From Rhynochetos jubatus (Eukaryota > Chordata > Aves > Eurypygiformes > Rhynochetidae), in the NCBI GenBank assembly GCA_027574665.1, contig CM050690.1:35372357-35436356 (forward strand): a stretch of DNA of 64,000 bases, read 5' to 3'. Both the position numbers and the translations under genes were made by a program. The notes beneath the pieces are model-generated. The model ran no database searches and was not told the origin of the DNA. It saw only the letters and a list, made by a program, of their open reading frames with translations. The first letter of the stretch is position 1. The number at the start of each line of letters is the position of its first letter. Shown here in pieces: positions 55,470 through 64,000 of this stretch.

Positions 55470-55472
<3 letters not shown>

Positions 55473-55625
55473 GCTATTTACAAGTGCCAGGTATCCATTG
55501 GGAGAAACGAGGATCTGCTCTTGAGATCAGAGCTAGGTCTGCAATTGCCATGAGCCATGGAGCATATGTTGTTCCATGTTATCTCTGTGCAATGACATGC
55601 AGAGGAGATTTGAGGAAAAAATGTG
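55473..55625 (+). other. Candidate cryptic exon (unproven)
   Basis: An AAG acceptor (AG at 55471-55472) directly follows the T tract. A strong donor, GTAAGTGG, starts at 55626. The 153 bases between are open in one frame (containing VPGIHWEKRGSALEIRARSA and CYLCAMTCRGDLRKKC) and are a multiple of three. The peptide resembles no FERM-domain exon or protein I know. It may be an unspliced coincidence, a cryptic cassette exon within FRMD3 intron 1, or part of a non-coding transcript. Confidence 0.2.
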
Positions 55626-58600
55626 GTAAGTGGATCAGTGAACTGTGTGAAGCCACGGGGCAATTCCTGTTAGGGGCAGTGCATGGGGAGGGACATGGCT
55701 GCAGTAATGGCCAGAATGTTGCCTTGAAATAGGAAAGCATTTCCTTTCCTCATTTACTGCATAAATCATACATGCAAAACCCATTTGCTTAATCTCTGTG
55801 TACCAGAGCAAAAGGTGACTCTAAAGGTTAGATTTTCTGTTAATTATTCTAAATGCTATGTTTTATTTTTTTAATTTCATTTAAATGAATTTATTTTTTT
55901 GCTTTAAGTGACAGTGGTTTCATAACTACTCAATTAAATATTAGTTAAGTTTAACTAATTAAATTTAAATGCTGACTGCAAAGAGCTTTTTTCTTTTTCA
56001 AATTTTTTAAATAAAATCAGTATCAAGCTCGTGTAGCTTGAGTTTTTTAGAATGTGCACTTTCTCATTTGAAGTGTTTCTGGTAACATTAGGTGTGCTAA
56101 AGCATAAAGGGGAAAGACTGACACTTCCTGGAAAGAAAGATCAAAGAGCATAAGGGTTGTGCAAAATAGACATCAGTTGTGTTACTCAGTTTGCCAGGGA
56201 ATTTCAAGGAATATTTCAAACCCTGCTACTTTAAAAATATTTAACATTTACGCAATTTATTGTTCAGCTTACTTTTGAACTAATGAATATAAGAGCAGAA
56301 CTAATTAATTAGCTTTTCATCTCTAGAAAACTTTAAAATTAAACATAATTAATGTAATTAATACACAGATGTCTGTGCCTTACATGAAAGGAGAGTGAAG
56401 AACTGAGGCCACGATCTTCTGTTTCATTGCATAATTTAATCAATTTGCCTTGAAGATGTCATTCCTCTTGTTCTTCTGGTTCAAGTTCATACCTTTGCTG
56501 AACAACGCTCTGATGTAATTTCCCATGACTGCAACAATTAATACTGGGAGCAAACCTACTTTTTCTGGCTTCCCTTTGGGAATAAATAAACTTTTCAAAG
56601 GCTCCTGCTGCAAGTAGGTTGACGGGATTCAGCAATCTTGAGTCCATAGCTGCTCCATTCTTGGTAGTTCCAATGTGTATCTTGAGATGCCCTGGGTGCT
56701 GCACCTTCACACTCTTGCACTCTAACACCAGCTGCCAGTTAGCTGCTGGTAAAAAACTATATATGCCTTTGTCCTGTCTCTTTCAAGTGAATGCCTCTAG
56801 GCTAATGCTGAGTCTTGTGACTGCCAAACAGTTTTTCTCGTTTTCCCTGCTCTGCATGGAGGTTGTGCAAGTGGAAAGGGTAATCTAGGCCCACATCTTC
56901 CCCTCTGCAAATCAGTGGCTGGCCCTACTTCTTCCTGAGAACAAGATGTGGGTGTGTGATATTACCATGATATGTGCATGTATTTCGGAGCTTCAGAAGT
57001 CTCCATGATGTGCAGTGATCCATCTTGCAATGTCAACACATTGGACTGAGAAAAAAATCAATTTGAGGGTAAAGAAAGTAGGTAAGCCTGCTAATGCAAA
57101 GGGAAACACAAGAAAGGGTGATCCTGGCTTGCTCGTGTTACCTATAAATTGAATTCTATAGAGACCAAGATAAGAGAACTTAAGCACTGAACTCTTCATT
57201 CCACTTAAGCTGTTGTATACGAGTTTGAGCTCCATAAATTAGCATGAAGAGGACCTTTTGTGATGTGTGAATAGCAGCTTGCATTGTAGGCAGAGATGCT
57301 AGCCCGAGACTGCAAAATGCTGTGTGGTGTGTGCTTCTTTCTTTCCTCTCCCCTCCTAGCCGTTAACTTATTCAGACAATGGGAAGTTAGAGGGACATTT
57401 GACCCTTGCAGAATTAAGCTCCGAATTCTTAAAAATAACACCAGTAGGATTTGCAGAGTGGATGTGTAGCAAATAACTTAAAAATACAGTCTTTTGCAGG
57501 AGGGATGCCCTAAAATCAACCTTTGGGCATTCAAAAAATGCTATTTGAAAGTATATTGAACTATATTATTTACTCAGAATGGTTTAATAAACTTCTCAAA
57601 ATTGTTCTCACGCATGTGTTTTTGAAAGCAATGAAAAATTTGTCACAGTGGCCCGAAAGTCTGTGTCACTAGCCCAGAAACTGGCATTGCTGAAGTGGTA
57701 GCAATGGGTTGTTTTACGCTGATTCTGCTGCTGCTGTCACTGCTAGGCACTTTCTTTCGACATGGAACAACCTCATGTAGGTTAGTGTTGAATGTCTGAG
57801 GGTTATCCTTGGTTTCCACCATCTCACTGGTAAAGCTGAGGTAGAGCCAGCCTTAATAAACTCTGTCAAGACAAAGCTGAGGCAGTTGCTGTATGCATCC
57901 CATAGTGCCCTTGTAATCTGTCCCTCCTCCGTTACCTGGGATGGTTCTGCTTTCCTCTACCCTATGCAGTAGTGTCTCGGCTGTGGCGTCATCAGCCTGT
58001 CCTGGGCTGTATCCCAGATGACTGGCTGGGGGATAAAAATCTTGTGCATGTTTCCTTTATGTGTTCTTTAGGATGTGTTGGACTGTGACTAATGGTCAGA
58101 CTGAGAACTTGAATTTTCTGTGATCTCTTCTGAGAAGCCAGTATAGGCAAGAAAGTTTGCAGTTTGCCTTTTTGTCTGCTCTGTGTTACTTTGGGTGGGG
58201 GTGTGGGTAGGATTTTTCTTAGCTTAGGACGCATGCAGGAGACAGGCAGTGCACTTCCACAGTTATGGTTCTGAGGGGCTGGTTCATTGTTCAGGCTAGT
58301 CTGGAGCAAGACTGTCTTCTTGACTGAAATGCTGGCATTAAGCGGATGGAATGGATGGATGATTAGATTACCAAGTTGCATAATACAACTAAGCCCTGAG
58401 ATGTTTTTGTTGCTGTATTTTAGGGTGTTCTGTGCTAGATCATAAAAAAAAAAACCAGTTTGGAAGTGAATTGTTCCTCACTATACCAAAATAAGAATCA
58501 AAACATGAGGAAGTAGAATACAGCTGGTTGTTTGCACATGAAAGAAATTAATAGGAAAGCAAGTGCTAAGGCAGAAAACTGTCAAAACATAATTAATTAA

Positions 58601-58700
58601 AACTAGGCAATTTGTCACTAAACTTTTTTATTACCAAGCATTAAATTTTATGAAATAGAAAACTTTATCATGTGTTTATCATAGATTATCAGAATGAATA

Positions 58701-58978
58701 GGACAAGAGAAAACAGCCTCAATTTTCATTAGGGAATGGGGGAAGTTTAGATTGCACATTAGGAACAATTTTTTCACTTCACTGAAAGGGTTGTCAGATA
58801 TTGGAACAGGCTGCCCAGGGAAGTGGTTGAGTCACCATCCCTTGGAGGTATTTAAAAGACATGGAGATGTGGCATTTAGGGACATGGATTAGTGGTGGAT
58901 TTGACAGTGTTAGGTTCACGGTTGGACTTGATGATCTTAAAGGTCTTTTCCAACCTAAAGGACTTCATAATTCTATGA
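58701..58978 (+). mobile_element. CR1 LINE 3' fragment
   Basis: A plus-strand CR1 3' end. It has the segment ATTGGAACAGGCTGCCCAGG, then GTGGTTGAGTCACCATCCCT, the GGATTAGTGGTGGATTTGAC part of the 3' UTR, and an ATAATTCTATGAA tail. The sequence from about 58701 (ACAAGAGAAAACAGCCTC) belongs to the coding end. The reading frame is decayed. It is the same subfamily type as 40836-41046 and the outer copy at 62693-63070. Confidence 0.9.
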
Positions 58979-61900
58979 AGGCTATTTATACACTTGGGGT
59001 AGCGTCCGGATGGGAGATATTTTTCTGTCTTGTTGCTGCAGTTGAAAGCAATGTTGATATTTGCAACAAACATTTTTTTGGGACTTTGTATTTTATTGTT
59101 GAGCCCATTAAGTCATCTCAATAAAATGTGGCACACTTCTGCCTATCAGACATAATTATGTAATAAATGTATTCATGCTTTCATTTAAAATTTGAAATCT
59201 GTGATGTAAACGACCTTTGGATGTTCACTTTTTTAGTCAGAAGACACTTTTTCACAGGCAGAAGAGGAACATTAGAACAGTGAACTTTTGTCCTTGACAT
59301 GGATTAATATCTCTGTGTTCAGGAGAAAAGCTGAGTTGAGTGTAATTTATGTAATCCTGGCAGGATGCTGCTGAAGGCTGATTGGTTATTGATATCGTTT
59401 TGGTTACACTAGTTAATTTGCAGCATGTCATACAGCATGTTTGCTATTTTCCAGTACTGCCAATAGCAAACAAGAAAATCACCACCAAAACTGCAAGGTT
59501 GGCTTCTAAGATTTGGCCTCTTTCTTTCACTTTCTGGGGTTTTGAGGAGGGGGGGCGAGTTCCTTAGTTTGGAGCACATCTTTTCCTTGTTACTTTTTAA
59601 AAAATTCAACCAGAGATTCTTTTTGGGTTTTATGGCAACTGAAGCTTTCAGGAACAGATCAAATATCACAACAGTTTTAATGCAATAATGAGAGCTGTCA
59701 TCGTCAGTCTGCTAGTATCACCCCTAACACTGGGCGATGTGCAACAGGAGATAGATATTGTTGCAGAGAAAGGTAGAATGGCTGCTACCTAGAGAGGTTG
59801 AGACCTGCTCCTATTCTATCACTTGTTTTGGAGTATCGTGATTTCTCTTTTGGTGACCACAGAAAGTAACTGAAAAAAAGTATGTGAAATTTTAAGTTAA
59901 TCTGTAAGAGTATTTTTTTTTTTTCATGTGCATAATGTAGTTATCCAACAATATTTTAGCAAGTAGAAGAATCTCTGTGTTTCGACTTACTGGTAATTTC
60001 AAAGCTTTTCAGCAGAGTCCATAGTTGAGAGTAGTGGATGAGGGATGGTGAAGTAAAATGGGAAATGTTCTAATTAAAACAGAGAAGAGTGTGAAATGGC
60101 CATATGGGGTCTAAAGTGGTTGAAATTGCCAGAGATCCACTGTAGGCAGGATGTATTTTCTGTGTCTGCTTCCTTCTTAGCTGAGCTTTTTTAGGGAACT
60201 TGACAAATACGAAATTCTGCTCAAATACTCAGCATGTGGTTCTGAGGATTTCCCTTGTTTCTGCTAGGAGAAAGGAGCTACGCTTATTTTCCCCCCTCGT
60301 TTAGGGTAACATTAGAAAGTTGTCATGCCACAGTGAGATGGGAACCGTGCCTGTCACACAGCCGGGTGCCCAGTGATTTCTGGGCTGGGAGTGTTCAGTT
60401 TTTGTCCCAGTGCAAGCTACCTGCCTGCCTTCTGTTTCACTAATCTGTCATGAACTTACTGTATATGGGTGTTTCCAGTGCCAAGGGAAAAGCGATATCC
60501 ATATCCCTTTTTCTTTCCTTGATGCTCGCTCTGCACCAGCTGCTGGAGGGCAGGGCCGTAGGCACCAGCGCAGGAGATTTGCTACGCTTTGAAATCTTGA
60601 GTGCGTCTGTGTGTATTATTGCTTGAGGTCCGAGGTGTGTGTGCAGTCTGCACGAGTCAGTGCAGAGGTGCTTTTGGGGACGGGGAGAGTGCCTGAAGTG
60701 CATGAGGACAAGGTCTGTACTTTCAGCAAGGGACTGAAAACTCACTGGACTTGGGAGAGCTGTTTTCACATCAAATAATGTCTTTGCCCCACAGTTACAA
60801 GAAACTGCAAGCTAGTAACTCTCACCGAAGGTGACATATAGAGCAAGTTAATTCCTCTCAGCATAAATGAGCTGAACTCTTTATCATACTGGATTTTCCT
60901 AATGTTCAAATGCCTTGTTGTTCCTTTCGTTCTTTTTGGAGAAAGGACGTGTAAACTTCACAGCTCTTCAAAATACCGGAAGCTGTTGGGACAGCTGAAA
61001 CCAGGACAACATCATTTTAAGGGATGATGCTGAAAAACAAGGTAGATATTTGAAATAGGTTCTTGCGTATGTATATTGTAAGACTGTAGTTTGGCTGGCC
61101 TGTAAAAAGTTTCACCCAATATGGTGTTTCAATTTGCCTGTTCATAGCTCTTTTAGGGACTCAGTACAATAAGGATGAGTCCATAGTTTAAAACCTTTTA
61201 GGAAGATCTGTGCTTAAAACTTTGGAATGTGTTCTGGTTTGTAAGAAAGTGGATATTATTAAATATGACAGCATACGTAGTTTTAAAAATAACAGTTTTT
61301 GAATGCTGTCAAATAGATCATCGTCCTTCACTAGATTCATTTGATCAAAGGAGATTGTTCTAGATATATAGCCTTTTTAAAAAGTATTTTTATTTTAGTA
61401 AAAATGTTCATAGGAAATTATGGTGCTATGCTGACAGTTTAACTAAAGCATGATTTTTTCCAAGTTTTTTGTAAAACTGGTAATGCAGTAGAATGAACCA
61501 GCAACAGAATCTGCAAATTTTCAGGCTATTAAAAAAAAAAAAAGTTTTAGATTGAGATTGACTGCCTTGGCTGAAGACGTACTATATAAAAATACAGTTA
61601 TTGAGCTGGACAAAAGATAAAGCTGGCTAATATGAGATGTAAATTGGATAAAATTGTATATTCCAAATTATACAGACAGCCAAATGGCCTTCTCTAATTT
61701 TAAAATCCTTCAATCTTTTTTCTTGACATCTTTCTTATAAATATGTATGCATAATGTGTATGTGTTCCTGTGTATAAACACATATGCATAAAAAAGTGTG
61801 GTGTGTATGTGTGTGGGAGGTATCATAGATGCATTAGAAGCTAGAACAGGAAGTGCCTTTTATGAGCTGAATACATGATGATGGTCAGCATTTTTGGTCT

Positions 61901-62692
61901 GTCGGCCATTGCTATTATAGGATCTTAAATTAATATTTCAAGATTAATGCCTGCTGCTCTCCAAGACAGCTATATATGAATATGTATTGCAGGGATTCAG
62001 TGGGGTCACTGTTTAAATAGGTAGTCATATGTGGAAATAAATGTCGGCATTTAATTGTCAAAACACTTCAACCACAATGGGAAGCTTGTGTCCTTCAATA
62101 GTTCATTTCTTTCTGACAGTTCTGCACTGCTAACAATGCCTGCTTTCATGCCTTGCCTATAACTCGGTGTACCTTACAGCCAAACGCTCAAGGCTTGCAA
62201 GCTGATGTTCATTTACTTTTGGGTTTCTACTTTCTATTCAGAGAAGGTTGTAAAGACAAAGCTGCAGGGCATACTGGCTGTCGGGAATTGCAATGTTCTC
62301 TTCCCACTCGCCTGGAGAGAGACTGACTGCCCACTGTGGTGTGGCAAAGGGGAAGATGGACTGGACTGGGAAGGGTTAGAGAAGACCAGGTGGTGGGACA
62401 AGGCAGCAGAAGAGCAAGGTGTCACTCCTGCACTAAGGTTCAAAGGCCTTGGAAAAAAGGGGGATCTTTGACCTTATCTAGAAGAATACATCCTGGTTTG
62501 CTGTGTCTCACATGTCTTTGATACAGTTATGCTTAACTCTGGTACTTTCTCAGCTGATCCGAGAGTACAGTCCTTTGTCTAAAGCTCTGGAGAACACATG
62601 AAGGTGGGTGCGTTTGGGTTACTGGCAGAAGTGCACTTGGTGGTGAAGTCTTCCTTTGCCTCTCTGCCTTCCTTCTGCTTCCTGCTCAAGGA
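58979..62692. other. Presumed intron, nothing recognised
   Basis: AT-rich sequence with T and A runs (near 59918-59930 and 61530-61543) and TG/TA-rich patches near 61745-61830. No exon or transposon is recognised. Confidence 0.6.
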
Positions 62693-62788
62693 CTGTCAGG
62701 CACTGGAACAGGCTGCCCCACACAGGTGGTTGAGTGACCATCCCTGGAGGTATTTGAGACATGTGGAAGAGGTGCTGAAGGATATGGT
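62693..62788 (+). mobile_element. CR1 LINE 3' fragment, outer copy, left part
   Basis: CR1 terminal coding segment and start of the 3' UTR: GGCACTGGAACAGGCTGCCC, then GTGGTTGAGTGACCATCCCT and GGTGCTGAAGGATATGG. The match stops there and resumes at about 62981 with GGTTTAGTGGTGG, which is the expected next sequence of this subfamily. It is interrupted by a second CR1. Confidence 0.85.
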
Positions 62789-62980
62789 GCCTCACCAAGA
62801 GCGTGGTGAGATACTGGAACTGGTTACCCAGAGAAACTGTGGGTGGCCAGTCCCTGGAAGTGTTCAAGGCCAGGCTGGATGAGGCTTTGAGCAACCTGGT
62901 CTACCGGAGAGTGTCCCTGCTTATGGCAGGGGGGTTGGAACTTGATAGTCTTTAAGGCCCCTTCCATTCTATGATTTGAT
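62789..62980 (+). mobile_element. CR1 LINE 3' fragment, inner copy
   Basis: About 190 bases of a different CR1 subfamily, in the same orientation as the element it splits. It shows GATACTGGAACTGGTTACCC, GTTCAAGGCCAGGCTGGATG, CAACCTGGTCTACCGGAGAG and GGGGGGTTGGAACTTGATAG, with an ATTCTATGATTT tail at about 62967-62978. It lies between the two halves of an older CR1, so it inserted later. Confidence 0.87.
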
Positions 62981-63070
62981 GGTTTAGTGGTGGTGTTAGC
63001 AGTGCTGGGTTAACAGTTGGACTTCATATTCTTAAAGGTCTTTTCCAACCTAAAAGATTCTATGATTCAT
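62981..63070 (+). mobile_element. CR1 LINE 3' fragment, outer copy, right part
   Basis: Continuation of the element from 62693-62788: GGTTTAGTGGTGGTGTTAGC, AACAGTTGGACTTCATATTC, GGTCTTTTCCAACCTAAAAG and the GATTCTATGATTCATG tail. Confidence 0.87.
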
Positions 63071-64000
63071 GCTTGAACGTAGGGCGAATGGCAGAATGGT
63101 TGCTGCATCCCACAGGAGAGATGCAAGGGCACTGAGCTGCCTGCTTGACGTCTCATCCATTCTCATGCTGGCTTGTTTCTCACTTTATTTCCCGAAAGTC
63201 TTTTTTGCTTTGCTGTGCCAGGCAGAAAGAGAAGTCCAAAAAATACCTTGTGCTGTAAGACAAAGGTACCTTCTTTGGTGTCATCTGCTCATTTATGTGA
63301 CTTCTCCAGTTCTGAAAAAGAGCATTATTATAAAATAATTGCATCCTGAGGTTTTGCAGTCAGTTTTGGCACAGCAGGTATGAAGCTGTCAGAGCTTTGT
63401 TTGCTATAATCTGCATGGCAACTTTGTGCTGGCTCTGGTTCTTTCTTAAGAAAGTTTTTAGAAAGGTTTTTTTCGCATAAACCTGTAGCAGCCATAGATG
63501 ACCTGGGTGAAGAGAAGGGAAAATGTAGCCTTCGTCGTCTCCCAGATTACTAGATGTTCAGCACAGATCTTTCAACACTTAGAAGGGAGAAAAAAACCCT
63601 CACCTTACTTAACTTTTAATCTTGAGATAACATTCAAAGCTGTTCACTCCTTTGTCAAGTTGCTCAGTTTTCATCCTGACATTTGCTGCAGCTCTGCTTT
63701 TGCTCTAAATGTGACAGGAATGTAAAGAGAGACCTTTCTGATGCAACTGGTGATCTAGAAATCAGCTGTACAATATATTTATGAATGCTACTCTGTCTTA
63801 GAGTTTTTGACAGGTCTCCACCCACCCGCTTAACCACCTGTGTGAAAACAGGACTTTAGTTTCAAAAATTTGCTTTGGTGCTTAAATAACTGGAAACAAT
63901 GCACTTTATTTTTTTTTATTTTTCCCATGTTAGAATTTGGCTTCTCTGAAGAGATTTACTTGGAAGAACCACACACTGCTTAGTTGTGTAAAGAAGGTAG
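63071..64000. other. Presumed intron to window end, nothing recognised
   Basis: Unique AT-rich sequence with two short plus-strand ORFs (89 and 75 codons) that match nothing I know. No FRMD3 exon is visible. Confidence 0.6.

Larger units (their letters stand above)
46017..58700. other. Long presumed intronic stretch without gene
   Basis: More than 12 kb with no recognised transposon. Simple sequence includes 15 A at 48981-48995 and 38 T at 55432-55469. A candidate exon follows the T tract (55473-55625). Other ORFs are below 130 codons and unrecognised. Confidence 0.55.

Noticed and set aside
57992-58381. Minus-strand ORF of 129 codons
   Set aside because: Low-complexity, Pro/Ser/Lys-rich chance translation with no known domain.

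Overview
This 64 kb window looks like vertebrate, specifically avian, nuclear DNA. The background is AT-rich and CpG-poor, with one sharp CpG island. There are no dense prokaryote-like ORFs. The interspersed repeats are dominated by 5'-truncated CR1 LINEs ending in bird-type ATTCTATG-like 3' tails, plus two LTRs that appear to be solo. I see no Alu-, B1- or L1-type mammalian repeats.

The only protein-coding sequence I can support is one coding exon on the + strand at 9558-9656. It lies inside a CpG island at about 8985-10225. Its 33 codons match the N-terminus of the FERM-domain protein FRMD3, and it ends at a phase-0 splice donor where the known protein continues with the FERM domain. I did not find the next FRMD3 exon, so everything from 9657 to the end is most simply read as part of a very long first intron. 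The DNA before about 8985 is upstream flank. If synteny follows chicken, the locus would be on the Z chromosome; that is inference.

Layout: 1-8980 is upstream flank with a striking 1.3 kb-spaced inverted repeat (483-564 and 1720-1804). 8985-10225 is the CpG island, candidate promoter and exon. From 10226 to 64000 is presumed intron with CR1 copies at about 10841-11556 (-), 17804-18094 (+), 33880-36441 (+, one CR1 nested inside another), 37476-37808 (-), 40836-41046 (-), 44916-46016 (-), 58701-58978 (+) and 62693-63070 (+, again nested). An ERVL-type LTR lies at about 13516-14302. A 340 bp solo LTR at 41163-41502 is flanked by a perfect 6 bp duplication. Simple repeats include a 38-base T run and a 16-base C run.

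The remaining ORFs are mostly either frames of CR1 reverse transcriptase, frames across the GC-rich island, or short chance ORFs. I found no complete, previously undescribed gene system. The most interesting signals are the long inverted repeat, the two nested CR1 insertions, the clean solo LTR, and a candidate cryptic exon behind the 38-base T tract.
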